Origin: JAXDLK01 sp034666665
GTDB lineage: Bacteria; Desulfobacterota; Binatia; JACPRU01
Length of the DNA: 26,788 nucleotides
Direction of reading: 5' to 3'
Assembly: GCA_034666665.1 (NCBI GenBank)
Contig: JAXDLK010000050.1
Location: 1-26,788, forward strand
Below are positions 15,093 through 22,492 of the stretch, in pieces. The stretch's first letter is position 1. Each line of letters starts with the position of its first letter. A program made the translations under genes and the position numbers. The notes under the pieces were generated by a model. That model made no database searches. It was not told the DNA's origin and saw nothing but the letters and a program-made list of their open reading frames with translations.

Positions 15093-15510
15093 TCTCGACG
15101 CGAACGTCGGGACCGAGGTTCAGAGGCACCGAGTATTGTCCGAGCGCCTTGATCGGCGACTCGAGCAGGATCTTCTTCCGGTCCACGTCGAATCCGCGCT
15201 CGGCGAGCTTCGCCTGCACGTCGATGTTCGTGACGGAGCCGAACAGGCGATCCTCCTCGCCGGCCCGCGCCGGGATCTCGATCGCCACGTTCGCCAGCGT
15301 CTGAGCGACGTCCTCGGCCGCCTTCTTCACCTTCGCCCGCCGTGACGCGACCATGCGCTTCTGGTGCTCGAGCACCCGCAGGTTCTTCGAATCGGCCAGC
15401 AGCGCGAGCCCGCGCGGCAACAGATAGTTGCGCGCGTATCCCGGCTTCACGCGCACCACCTCGCCCATCTTGCCGAGCTTGTCGACGTCCTGTTGCAGGA
15501 TCACTTCCAT
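15064..15510 (-). CDS. rplI: 50S ribosomal protein L9
   Basis: L9 is a two-domain protein of the large ribosomal subunit, with globular ends joined by a long helix. The 148-residue product has the N-terminal signature MEVILQQDVDKLGKMGEVV, then VKPGYARNYLLPRGLA, the connecting helix around residues 45-75, and the C-terminal domain (EEDRLFGSVTNIDVQAKL through EIKVTVV). It is the last gene of the minus-strand rpsF block and overlaps the end of murJ. Confidence 0.98.
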   Translation of the reverse strand: MEVILQQDVDKLGKMGEVVRVKPGYARNYLLPRGLALLADSKNLRVLEHQKRMVASRRAKVKKAAEDVAQTLANVAIEIPARAGEEDRLFGSVTNIDVQAKLAERGFDVDRKKILLESPIKALGQYSVPLNLGPDVRVEIKVTVVREE

Positions 15511-15523
15511 GATCGAGTCCTCA

Positions 15524-16486
15524 TCACTCTTCCTCGGCAGGACGCGGCGTCAGCCGGCGGAAGTCGCCCCATAGATCGAAGATGCCGAGCAGCACGACGC
15601 CGCCGGCGACCAGCCATTCGAGCGCGACGAAGCAGTAGGTGAGCGCCCGCGCCCAGAACGCCACCTGCCATCGCTGGAAATAGAAGCGGATGATCGCCAT
15701 CCCCTGGCAAAAATAGATCCCGAGCACCACGGCCAGCCCGTTGATCGCGGTCCAGCGCACGACCGGTGCGGACAGGAACACCGCGTACCCCGCGGCGATC
15801 AACACCCAGATCAGCGCGGCGGGACAGCGCCAGCGCGTGAGATCGCCGAACGCAGGCTCCTCGCCCGCCACCCGCTGGAGCGAGCGCACGAGGAGAAGGT
15901 TCACGAGCACGATCGCGCCGACGGCATCGATGAGTAAGGCGGGCGCGAGCCGCACCATCGTTTCGACGACGCGCGGCCCATGCTCCTCGAAGCGCCGCAG
16001 GATCTCGGCCGATGCGCCGCCCTCGCGCCCCATCTCGATCAGGCGCGCGCGTCCGGCGTCGAGCCCCGCTCGCAGGTGCTCGAGGACGTGCTCCGGACCG
16101 CCCGCCGCGCTCCAGGTGACGGCGCACACACCGACGAGCACGGCGGCGGTCGAAAGCGCGACGGCGGTATCGATCGATTCCGCGCGGCGGATCGATGCCG
16201 CGAGCACGAGCGTGAGCACTCCGAAGGTCACGGCGTAGATCGATGCCGCGGCGGCCCCGCCCCACATCGCGAGCGTCACGACGACGATCGGCAGCATCGA
16301 GAAAAGCGCCGCGCCGCCGCGCCGACGCTCGAGCGCCAGCCCCGGCTGCGGCGTCAAAGGCGCGATCACCAGAGCCGCGAGCGGTATGACGGCGACCGAG
16401 GTAAAGAGCGCCGCGGTCGCCAAGGCGGCGCCCGCGATCAGCGCCGGCCGGCGGAGCCGCTCCGGGGTCGGCGAAACGCTGCTCAT
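15524..16486 (-). CDS. DUF2232 integral membrane protein
   Basis: The protein is a 320-residue multi-pass membrane protein with about eight helices. The C-terminal part (INGLAVVLGIYFCQGMAII, then RFYFQRW) and the position between rpsR and rplI match the YybS-like DUF2232 family, which often occupies this slot. Function is unknown. Residues near 120-160 carry a soluble, charged insertion (EHVLEHLRAGLDAGRARLIE). It starts 10 bases after rpsR and ends 13 bases before rplI, so it is part of the ribosomal-protein transcription unit. Confidence 0.82.
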   Translation of the reverse strand: MSSVSPTPERLRRPALIAGAALATAALFTSVAVIPLAALVIAPLTPQPGLALERRRGGAALFSMLPIVVVTLAMWGGAAAASIYAVTFGVLTLVLAASIRRAESIDTAVALSTAAVLVGVCAVTWSAAGGPEHVLEHLRAGLDAGRARLIEMGREGGASAEILRRFEEHGPRVVETMVRLAPALLIDAVGAIVLVNLLLVRSLQRVAGEEPAFGDLTRWRCPAALIWVLIAAGYAVFLSAPVVRWTAINGLAVVLGIYFCQGMAIIRFYFQRWQVAFWARALTYCFVALEWLVAGGVVLLGIFDLWGDFRRLTPRPAEEE

Positions 16487-16496
16487 CGACGAGGTC

Positions 16497-16772
16497 TCAG
16501 TAGCTGACGGTGGTGAACGGCAGGAGCGCCAGGTTTCGCGCCCGCTTGATCGCGGTGGTCAGCGCGCGTTGGTGCTGCGCGCAATTGCCGGTGATCCGGT
16601 TGGGGATCACCTTGCCGCGCTCGCTCAGGAAATTCCCGAGCGTGCGGACGTCCTTGTAATCGATGGGACTGCGGTCGGCGCAGAACCGACAGACCTTACG
16701 GCGCTGGGGGCGGCGCCGGAACGGCATCTTGTCGTCCCCCGACCGGCCACGCCGGCCACGATCTTCTGCCAT
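16497..16772 (-). CDS. rpsR: 30S ribosomal protein S18
   Basis: S18 pairs with S6 on the small-subunit platform. The 91-residue product has a basic N-terminus, then RRKVCRFCADRSPIDYKD, LGNFLSERGKVIPNRITG, and NCAQHQRALTTAIKRARNLALLPF. The CxxC (C28, C31) with the later Cys and His marks the zinc-binding form of S18. The ATG has AAGGAGG at good spacing, so the start is firm. It lies 39 bases after the OB-fold gene. Confidence 0.97.
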   Translation of the reverse strand: MAEDRGRRGRSGDDKMPFRRRPQRRKVCRFCADRSPIDYKDVRTLGNFLSERGKVIPNRITGNCAQHQRALTTAIKRARNLALLPFTTVSY

Positions 16773-16811
16773 TCGTCCTCCTTACGACCTTCTCGGGTGA
16801 TTCTGCGGAAC

Positions 16812-17081
16812 CTACAATACGCGGAGGGTCCGGGCCAGTACCTCGAATCGCTGCTCGTACGTGCCACCCGGACGCCGCCACCGTCGCTCGGTCAACGCCC
16901 CGGCGATCTGCACGCGGCGCCCCGGCTCCACTCCCGAGGCCTCGGCCGCGCTCCCGAAGCACACGATGCGGATGGCGAAGCCCCCGACGGCACGATCGCG
17001 TGGGTCCGGGTCGACGGTCAGCCGGAACGTCATCACCGGCGTGCCTGCCGGGGTGTCCCGGCGGTCCGGCGGCGAGGCCAC
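16812..17081 (-). CDS. Single-stranded-DNA-binding-like OB-fold protein (SSB/PriB-like) between rpsF and rpsR
   Basis: The gene between rpsF and rpsR is often ssb or priB. Here the GTG at 17081 gives 89 residues beginning ASPPDRRDTPAGTPVMTF, with later strands GGFAIRIVCFGS, GRRVQIAGALTERRW and YEQRFEVLARTLRVL. The pattern fits a short OB fold without the acidic C-terminal tail of a replicative SSB. The expected first strand is encoded just upstream in the same frame as VNRVELAGT (17082-17108), but no ATG, GTG or TTG precedes it; the codon overlapping the rpsF stop is ATA (17112-17114). The real start is therefore uncertain and may be non-standard. PriB-like or SSB-like function is inferred from fold and position. 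Confidence 0.68.
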   Translation of the reverse strand: MASPPDRRDTPAGTPVMTFRLTVDPDPRDRAVGGFAIRIVCFGSAAEASGVEPGRRVQIAGALTERRWRRPGGTYEQRFEVLARTLRVL

Positions 17082-17110
17082 CGTACCCGCGAGCTCGACC
17101 CGGTTGACGC

Positions 17111-17464
17111 CTATGCGCCGCTCTCCCGCTCCTGGGGAGCGCTCTCCTCACGCGAACGCCGTGGGGGCGGCGGCTTCACCTTGCCCGGTCGAACCGTGAG
17201 GAACCGTAGCACCTGATCGCTCAGCCGGAGCTGGCGCTCGAGCTCGCGGACCACCGCGGGCTCTCCGGAGTATTCGATCAACACATAGTAGCCGCGGTAC
17301 TGGTGGCGAATGCGGTAGGCGAGCTCTCGCATGCCCCACTCGTCCACCTTCTTCACCTCGGCACCGCCGGACTGCAGGATCGACTGCACCCGCGTGAGCA
17401 TTTCCTTCGCGCCAGGCTCGCCCATGTCGGCGTGCAACACGACGACGGTCTCGTAATCGTACAT
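17111..17464 (-). CDS. rpsF: 30S ribosomal protein S6
   Basis: S6 binds S18 on the 30S platform. The 117-residue product opens YDYETVVVLHADMGE and contains KVDEWGMRELAYRIRHQYRG, YYVLIEYSGEPAVVRELERQ and LSDQVLRFLTVR, followed by a charged tail. The ATG at 17464 has GGAGG four bases upstream. It is the first ribosomal protein gene of the S6-OB-S18-DUF2232-L9 group, 21 bases after pth. Confidence 0.97.
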   Translation of the reverse strand: MYDYETVVVLHADMGEPGAKEMLTRVQSILQSGGAEVKKVDEWGMRELAYRIRHQYRGYYVLIEYSGEPAVVRELERQLRLSDQVLRFLTVRPGKVKPPPPRRSREESAPQERESGA

Positions 17465-17485
17465 GGAACCTCCGTTCTCCTGATT

Positions 17486-18094
17486 CTATTCGGTGTGCTC
17501 GTGCGGGGAGCGCGTCACCGGTGTCTCGCGCGGATCCGCGTTGAAGCGGTTCATCGCCGCCACGACCCCGTGTCGCAGCAGCGTCTCGATCGCCTCCGCC
17601 GCGTGGCCGATCGCCTCGTCGAGCGTCTCGGCGTCCGACGCGTGCGGCCGGTCGAGGACGTGCGCGATCGGCTCGCTGCCCGCCGCCGGGCGGCCGATGC
17701 CGACGCGGACGCGCGCGAACCCGCGCGATCCGAGCTCGGCGATCAGCGATTCGATCCCGCGGTGGCCGCCGGCGCCGCCGGAGGGGCGGACCCGCACGCG
17801 CCCGACCTCGAGGTCCATGTCGTCGTAGGTGACGACCAGATCCTCGGCCTCGCATCCGAGAGCGTCGCACGCCGCGGCGACGGCGACCCCGCTCCGGTTC
17901 ATGAACGTCTGCGGCTTCAGAAGAACGACCGCATCGTCGCCGATCGTGCCGCGTGCGACCTCGCAATCGTACTCGCGCCGCGCGAAGCGCATCGCGCGCC
18001 GCTCCGCGAGCCGATCGACGACGCGGAAGCCGACGTTGTGGCGCGTGCCCGCATACTCGGCGTCGGGATTCCCGAGACCGACGACCACCCTCAT
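17486..18094 (-). CDS. pth: Peptidyl-tRNA hydrolase
   Basis: Pth releases peptides from peptidyl-tRNA that drops off the ribosome. The 202-residue product has the signature VVVGLGNPDAEYAGTRHNVGF, split here as GLGNP (N8) and H19, the FMNRSG loop (about residue 65), the YDDMDLEVGRVRVR segment containing the catalytic-site aspartate, and GGAGGHRGIESLIAELGS. The position that is often Asn in GGHNG is Arg here, a variation seen in other Pth proteins. It lies 40 bases after rplY, a usual pairing. Confidence 0.96.
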   Translation of the reverse strand: MRVVVGLGNPDAEYAGTRHNVGFRVVDRLAERRAMRFARREYDCEVARGTIGDDAVVLLKPQTFMNRSGVAVAAACDALGCEAEDLVVTYDDMDLEVGRVRVRPSGGAGGHRGIESLIAELGSRGFARVRVGIGRPAAGSEPIAHVLDRPHASDAETLDEAIGHAAEAIETLLRHGVVAAMNRFNADPRETPVTRSPHEHTE

Positions 18095-18134
18095 GCCGCC
18101 TTCGACGTCAGGGGCAGGAAGCGCGAGCTATCGT

Positions 18135-18800
18135 TCACTCTTTCTTCCCCTCACCGGCCTTCGCCTCGCCCTCGGCACCCGCCTCCGCCGGGGCTGCGCC
18201 CTCGACCGCCTCGGCAGCCTCGACCTTCACCTCCTCGACGGTCGGCGGCGACACCGTGACCACGGTATCGTTGGTCTCGAACACCGCTTCGGTGTTCGGC
18301 GGCAGCTTCAAGTCCTCGATGTGGATCGAATCGTGGATCCCGAGGCCGGAGACATCGACCGCGATGTACTCGGGAATCTCGGTCGGCAAACAGAGCACCG
18401 TGATCTCCCGGACGATCGGCTGCAGGATCCCGCCGAGCTGTGCGCCCACCGGCTTGCCCTCGAAGTGGAGCGGCACCGTGACCTCGAGCTTCTTCGTCAG
18501 GTCCACTTCGTAGAAGTCGGTGTGCAGCACGCGGCCGGTCACGGGGTGCGTCTGCACCTCGCGGAGCAGCACCATCCGCTGGCGGAGCTCCGGGACGTCG
18601 GACTCGAACTGGATCAGGTGAGAGCCTTCGAGCGCCTGGAGCTTCTTCGCGAACTCCTTCTGATCGACCTCGATCGCCAGCGCCGTTTCGACGTTGGGAC
18701 CGTAGAAGACGCCGGGGATCCTTCCGCTCGCGCGCGAGCGGCGGCTCGGCCCCTTCCCGGTGCCGGATCGTTTCTGAACCGTGATCGCAAGAGTTTCCAT
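18135..18800 (-). CDS. rplY: 50S ribosomal protein L25, general stress protein Ctc form
   Basis: L25 binds 5S rRNA. The 221-residue product is the long Ctc form. The N-terminal L25 domain (residues 1-93) includes RSGTGKGPSRRSRASGRIPG and VYYG-like VFYGP, with HPVTGRVLHTDFYEV at its end. The C-terminal TL5-type beta domain runs to about residue 190, and a low-complexity Ala/Glu/Gly/Lys tail ends the protein. The ATG at 18800 has AAGGAAC upstream. It is 15 bases after prs, the standard prs-rplY-pth order. Confidence 0.96.
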   Translation of the reverse strand: METLAITVQKRSGTGKGPSRRSRASGRIPGVFYGPNVETALAIEVDQKEFAKKLQALEGSHLIQFESDVPELRQRMVLLREVQTHPVTGRVLHTDFYEVDLTKKLEVTVPLHFEGKPVGAQLGGILQPIVREITVLCLPTEIPEYIAVDVSGLGIHDSIHIEDLKLPPNTEAVFETNDTVVTVSPPTVEEVKVEAAEAVEGAAPAEAGAEGEAKAGEGKKE

Positions 18801-18815
18801 TTCGCGTTCCTTTTC

Positions 18816-19772
18816 CTAGTCGAAGAGCGAGCTGATCGATTCCTCGTGGTGAGTGCGCCGGATCGCCTCGCCGATCACCCGCGCGACCGACAGCACCCGA
18901 ATCTTTCCGACCGCCGCAGCGGAATCGCCGAGCGGGATCGTGTCGGTCACGACGAGCTCCTCGAGCGCGGAGCCGGCGATGCGCTCGACGGCCCGTCCGG
19001 ACATCACCGGATGCGTGCAGCAGGCCATCACCTTCCGCGCGCCGGCGTCGCGGAGCGCGTCCGCCGCGGCGACGATCGTGCCGGCGGTGTCCACCATGTC
19101 GTCGACGAGCACCGCCCACCGTCCCTCGACGTCACCGATGATGCGCATCTCGGCGACCTCGTTCGGACCGGCGCGGCGCTTGTCGATGATCGCGAGCGAA
19201 GAGTCGAGGCGTTTCGCGAACGCACGGGCGCGCTCGACGCCGCCCGCATCCGGACTGACCACCGCCACCCGGTCGCCGCCGACGCGGTCGCGGATGTAGG
19301 GCAAGAGGACGGCGGCGGCGAACAGGTTGTCGACGGGGATGTCGAAGAACCCCTGAATCTGTCCCGCGTGCAGATCCATCGTCAGCAGCCGCGACGCGCC
19401 GGCGGTGGTGATCAGGTCCGCGACCAGCTTGGCGCTGATCGGCACGCGGGGAGCGACCTTGCGGTCCTGCCGGGCGTACCCGTAGTACGGCACCACCGCC
19501 GTGATGCGCTTCGCCGACGCGCGTTTCAGCGCGTCGAGCATCAGCAAGAGCTCCATCAGGTTGTCGTTGCCGGGCGTGCAGATCGACTGGATCACGAAGA
19601 CGTCGCCGCCGCGCACGTTGTCCGAGATCTCGACCATGATCTCGCCGTCGCTGAAGGTCCGCAGCACGGCGGCGCCGAGCGGAACCCCGACGTTGGCACT
19701 GATCTCGCGGGCCAAGCGCGGGTTCGAGTTCCCCGTGAAGAGAATGATCTCGTCCTTGGCGCGCGCGTTCAT
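18816..19772 (-). CDS. prs: Ribose-phosphate pyrophosphokinase (PRPP synthetase)
   Basis: Prs makes PRPP from ribose 5-phosphate and ATP for nucleotide, His and Trp synthesis. The 318-residue product has FTGNSNPRLAREISANVGV, the FSDGEIMVEISDNVRG stretch, VVPYYGYARQDRKVAPR (ATP loop), the DLHAGQIQGFFDIPVDNL metal-binding region, VSPDAGGVERARAFA, and the PRPP loop VLVDDMVDTAGTI. Open frame continues upstream but is not homologous; the ATG at 19772 gives the normal family N-terminus. Upstream is the nested inverted repeat at 19786-19952 and then tRNA-Gln. Confidence 0.97.
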   Translation of the reverse strand: MNARAKDEIILFTGNSNPRLAREISANVGVPLGAAVLRTFSDGEIMVEISDNVRGGDVFVIQSICTPGNDNLMELLLMLDALKRASAKRITAVVPYYGYARQDRKVAPRVPISAKLVADLITTAGASRLLTMDLHAGQIQGFFDIPVDNLFAAAVLLPYIRDRVGGDRVAVVSPDAGGVERARAFAKRLDSSLAIIDKRRAGPNEVAEMRIIGDVEGRWAVLVDDMVDTAGTIVAAADALRDAGARKVMACCTHPVMSGRAVERIAGSALEELVVTDTIPLGDSAAAVGKIRVLSVARVIGEAIRRTHHEESISSLFD

Positions 19773-19785
19773 CGGGCGTAACCCC

Positions 19786-19952
19786 TCAGTCTTCGCGAGG
19801 TGGACTCCCGGGCGAAATTGAGCGCAGACGGCGAATCTTTCGGAAACCGGAGTGCCGACGCTAAATCTTGCGAGCGGAAGCGAACTGAGCGGCAAGCGAC
19901 GGTTTCCGCGCCGGCGAGCCATTCGCTCGGAAGTGCGCCTTGCGAAGACTGA
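19786..19952 (-). other. Long nested inverted repeat in the prs leader; possible structured RNA
   Basis: Between tRNA-Gln and prs, five inverted repeats nest inside each other: 19786-19796 with 19942-19952 (TCAGTCTTCGC/GCGAAGACTGA, 11 perfect pairs), 19822-19826 with 19934-19938, 19831-19836 with 19921-19926, 19841-19849 with 19900-19908 (CGGAAACCG/CGGTTTCCG, 9 pairs), and 19867-19871 with 19892-19896. Together they give about 36 pairs in a rod-like fold of 167 bases. Transcription from ispE and tRNA-Gln into prs would put it in the prs leader on the minus strand. It could instead be an independent small RNA. I do not recognise a known family. Confidence 0.45.
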
Positions 19953-19983
19953 CCCGTTACCATCGGCCCCGTTCCATCGGTGA

Positions 19984-20054
19984 CTGGGCGGGAAGGATTC
20001 GAACCTTCGATACCGGTTCCAAAGACCGGTGCCTTACCACTTGGCGACCGCCCA
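19984..20054 (-). tRNA. tRNA-Gln (anticodon TTG)
   Basis: On the minus strand, TGGGCGG (from 20054) pairs with CCGCCCA (19985-19991 on the plus strand). The anticodon arm CCGGT-CTTTGGA-ACCGG carries TTG, and the T arm contains GGTTCGAATCC. The discriminator is G, and the next bases are TCA, so CCA is not encoded. ispE-tRNA-Gln-prs is a familiar gene order in deltaproteobacteria. Confidence 0.96.
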
Positions 20055-20077
20055 CCGCATCACGGCGACCGAGAGCG

Positions 20078-20989
20078 TCACGGTTTCGAGCTCAGTTCCA
20101 TCGGCTGCGAGGGTCCTGCGAGGCTCGGCGCCGCCTCGCACCAGAATCCGGCCTTTCGTACGGATTCGGCGGCGATCGCCGCCTGACCGCCGTCCGCGAA
20201 GAGGCCGAACACCGCCGATCCGCTTCCCGAGAGCGCGGCCGCGCGCGCTCCCGCACCCATCAAGAGCGCCTTCAGCAGAGAGATCTGGGGGTGCCTTCCG
20301 CCGACCACGGCTTCGAAATCGTTATGGATCTCCGTGAACGAGAGGTCGTCCGGAGCGAAACGCGGCATCCTATTCAGGCACCGGTTCGATGTCAACGCGA
20401 GGTCGAGCTCCTCGTACGCCCATCTGGTGGAGATCTCGATTCCCGGCCAAGCGATCGCGAGCCAGAGGGTAGGCAACCCGGTGATCGGCTCGATCGAGTC
20501 GCCGATGCCGCGCACCCGGGCCGGGCAGCCCCACAGAAAGAACGCGACGTCGGCACCGATCCGCAGCGCCAGAGGAGCGAGAAGCGAAGGAGCAGCATCC
20601 GTACCGTCGAGATATGCGAGCGCCCGCAAGACCGCCGCCGCGTCGCTGCTGCCGCCGCCGAGTCCGGCGCCGACCGGGATGCGCTTCTCGAGGTCGATCG
20701 TGACCCGCAGCGGAGAGCGTGCCGCTGCCAGGTACATCTCCGCCGCCTGCACCGCGAGGTTCCCGGAATCCCTCGGCAAGCCGGGGTGGTCCGTCATCAG
20801 CCGGACGTCGGGACCGCCCGCCTCGACCGTCAGGCGGATCTCGTCCCTCAGATCGACCGGCACGAACAGCGAATCGATCTCGTGGTACCCGTCCGACCTG
20901 CGGCAGAGGACCGCGAGGCCGAGGTTGACCTTGGCCGGCGCCGAGATGGCGACGGTGCGCACCGCAGGACGGGCGGCTGACGTGGACAT
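20078..20989 (-). CDS. ispE: 4-diphosphocytidyl-2-C-methyl-D-erythritol kinase
   Basis: IspE is the GHMP kinase of the MEP isoprenoid pathway. The 303-residue product shows K20 in SAPAKVNLGL, DGYHEIDSLFVPV, the ATP loop PVGAGLGGGSSDAA (residues 104-117), D146 in GADVAFFLWG (catalytic Asp) and the C-terminal LSGSGSAVFGLF. The length is normal. It starts 31 bases from the divergent suhB-like gene and sits 23 bases upstream of tRNA-Gln. Confidence 0.96.
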   Translation of the reverse strand: MSTSAARPAVRTVAISAPAKVNLGLAVLCRRSDGYHEIDSLFVPVDLRDEIRLTVEAGGPDVRLMTDHPGLPRDSGNLAVQAAEMYLAAARSPLRVTIDLEKRIPVGAGLGGGSSDAAAVLRALAYLDGTDAAPSLLAPLALRIGADVAFFLWGCPARVRGIGDSIEPITGLPTLWLAIAWPGIEISTRWAYEELDLALTSNRCLNRMPRFAPDDLSFTEIHNDFEAVVGGRHPQISLLKALLMGAGARAAALSGSGSAVFGLFADGGQAAIAAESVRKAGFWCEAAPSLAGPSQPMELSSKP

Positions 20990-21020
20990 GCGGGTATGCT
21001 CGTGACAGAAGCCCGCCCGG

Positions 21021-21815
21021 ATGGATGCTCATGAATCGGCGGCGCGCGCGGCCGCCGAGCGGGCCGCCGGCATTGTGCGCGAGCGCTGGCACGGTCGCAA
21101 GGACGTGACCACGAAGTCGACCGCGATCGATCTGGTCACCGAGACGGATCGCGCCTGCGAAGACGCGATCGTGGGCGCGCTGAAGCAGGCCTTCCCCGCC
21201 TACGCCGTGCTCGGCGAGGAGTCCGGCGCGCAGGGGCAAGGACCCTACCGCTGGATCGTCGACCCGATCGACGGCACGACGAACTTCGCCCACACCTATC
21301 CGCAGGTGGCGATCTCGATCGGCCTCGTCCACCAGTCGGAGCGCATCTTCGGCCTCGTGCTCGATCCGCTCCGCGCCGAAACCTTCACCGCCCACCGCGG
21401 GGAAGGAGCGTTCTTGAACGGCGAGCCGATCACCGTTTCGAAGACCGGAGAGCTCGGCGGTTCCCTCCTCGCGACCGGCTTCCCCTACGACCGGCGGGAG
21501 CGCGCCGATTTCTATCTCGCCTACTTCCGCGCCTTCATGCTCCGCACGCAGGGTCTGCGCCGCGCGGGATCCGCAGCGCTCGACCTTTGCTGGGTGGCGG
21601 CAGGACGCGTGGACGGTTTCTGGGAATGGAAGCTCCATCCGTGGGACGTGGCCGCCGGCTCGTTGATCGTCGAGGAAGCGGGAGGACGCACGAGCGATTT
21701 CGAGGGCAACCTCTTCGATGCGTTCGGGGATCAGATGCTCGCCACCAACGGGTCTCTGCACGAGCCGATGCTGGAGGTCTTACGCGAAGTCGGACGCGCC
21801 GCTTCCGCCGCATGA
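21021..21815 (+). CDS. Inositol monophosphatase family protein (SuhB-like)
   Basis: This is a magnesium-dependent phosphatase of the inositol monophosphatase family, 264 residues. Metal ligands are visible: E66/E67 in LGEESG, D81 and D84 in WIVDPIDGTTNFAH, and D209 in HPWDVAAGSLIVEEAGG. The substrate could be inositol 1-phosphate or another sugar phosphate; bacterial SuhB can also act with the transcription machinery on rRNA, which sequence alone cannot show. The ATG at 21021 lies 31 bases from the divergent ispE start, so promoters must overlap or lie within the genes. Confidence 0.93.
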   Translation: MDAHESAARAAAERAAGIVRERWHGRKDVTTKSTAIDLVTETDRACEDAIVGALKQAFPAYAVLGEESGAQGQGPYRWIVDPIDGTTNFAHTYPQVAISIGLVHQSERIFGLVLDPLRAETFTAHRGEGAFLNGEPITVSKTGELGGSLLATGFPYDRRERADFYLAYFRAFMLRTQGLRRAGSAALDLCWVAAGRVDGFWEWKLHPWDVAAGSLIVEEAGGRTSDFEGNLFDAFGDQMLATNGSLHEPMLEVLREVGRAASAA

Positions 21816-21894
21816 AAGGCAGAGCGTCCTCAGCGAGCCGGGGGACGGGTCTGAGAAATTCCATCATCCCACTCCCAATTCGCAAATTTTCCCC

Positions 21895-21900
21895 TAGAAT
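21895..21900 (+). promoter_or_regulatory. Putative -10 element for tRNA-Arg
   Basis: TAGAAT lies 11 bases upstream of the tRNA-Arg start in a locally AT-rich patch (21876-21900). No good -35 is seen at 16-18 bases upstream, so this is tentative. Confidence 0.3.
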
Positions 21901-21911
21901 CGACCCATCGC

Positions 21912-21983
21912 GCCCCCGTGGTGAAATGGACATCACGGCAGCCTCCGGAGCTGCAGGTCCAAGTTCGATTCTTGGCGGGGGCA
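21912..21983 (+). tRNA. tRNA-Arg (anticodon CCG)
   Basis: GCCCCCG (21912-21918) pairs with CGGGGGC (21976-21982), followed by discriminator A at 21983. The D arm is GTGAAATGGACATCAC. The anticodon arm GCAGC-CTCCGGA-GCTGC carries CCG (reads CGG), and the T arm is CCAAG-TTCGATT-CTTGG. CCA is not encoded; TTT follows. Confidence 0.95.
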
Positions 21984-22051
21984 TTTCAGTAGCGACGAAA
22001 ATCTCGAAGCGCGGCGCCTGACCAGTGGCGGTCCGCGGTCTGGCCCGAGTC

Positions 22052-22080
22052 TTGCGTTCGGAAATAGCGGCCACTAGACT
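22052..22080 (+). promoter_or_regulatory. Putative promoter with overlapping dyad for the zinc-ribbon gene
   Basis: TTGCGT (22052-22057) and TAGACT (22075-22080) are 17 bases apart, the ideal spacing. A dyad GCGGCC (22067-22072)/GGCCGC (22081-22086) straddles the -10, where a repressor could bind. Transcription would begin near 22087, leaving a purine-rich leader before the ATG at 22133. Confidence 0.4.
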
Positions 22081-22132
22081 GGCCGCGGGCAAACGGGAGC
22101 TTGCCCTGGTTGGAGGAGAAAGGGGGCGGGAG

Positions 22133-22315
22133 ATGGACCTACCGAAATGTCAGAAGTGCAACAACGGTGTTCTCATCCCGCTTTCGGACTACGGTCAGGA
22201 AGGCGCTTCCGTGATCTTCAAGGCCTGGGTCTGCACGAATCCCGAATGCGGCTTCTCCCTGCGCGTCGACAAGGGTGAAGTCAGCTACGGGAAGCGCGTC
22301 GAGCACAAGCACTAG
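22133..22315 (+). CDS. Small zinc-ribbon protein, 60 residues
   Basis: The product has two cysteine pairs, C6-x2-C9 (CQKC) and C34-x4-C39 (CTNPEC), 24 residues apart, consistent with a single zinc ribbon. It ends in a basic tail (YGKRVEHKH). The region between the pairs is hydrophobic and beta-like. No catalytic domain is present, and the function is unknown; an RNA-, DNA- or protein-binding role is plausible for such ribbons. The ATG has a purine-rich leader with GGCGGGAG directly upstream. It follows tRNA-Arg by 149 bases and has its own likely promoter. Confidence 0.75.
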   Translation: MDLPKCQKCNNGVLIPLSDYGQEGASVIFKAWVCTNPECGFSLRVDKGEVSYGKRVEHKH

Positions 22316-22390
22316 GCGAGCGCAGCCGACGCTCTTCGGACTGCGCGCGTCTCGAAGCCGCACGTACGCGGCATCGCGTTCGTGGTTGGA

Positions 22391-22405
22391 ACCCGCATGG
22401 CGGGT
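22391..22405 (+). terminator. Short hairpin after the zinc-ribbon gene
   Basis: ACCCGC (22391-22396) and GCGGGT (22400-22405) form a perfect 6-pair stem with a 3-base loop, flanked by GGA and GCGTT. It lies in the 177-base gap between the zinc-ribbon and LLM genes. No T-run follows, so termination is only a guess. Confidence 0.25.
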
Positions 22406-22492
22406 GCGTTCGCGTCGATTCGGCGCGCGACCCCGCGCGCGTTGACTCCCTCCGGATGGCGTGAATAACTTCGCCGCGGCGGAGGACCGGCG

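Noticed and set aside
19984..20054. Integration site at the tRNA-Gln 3' end
   Set aside because: There is no integrase gene, no direct repeat of the tRNA end in the window, and the neighbours keep the usual ispE-prs order.
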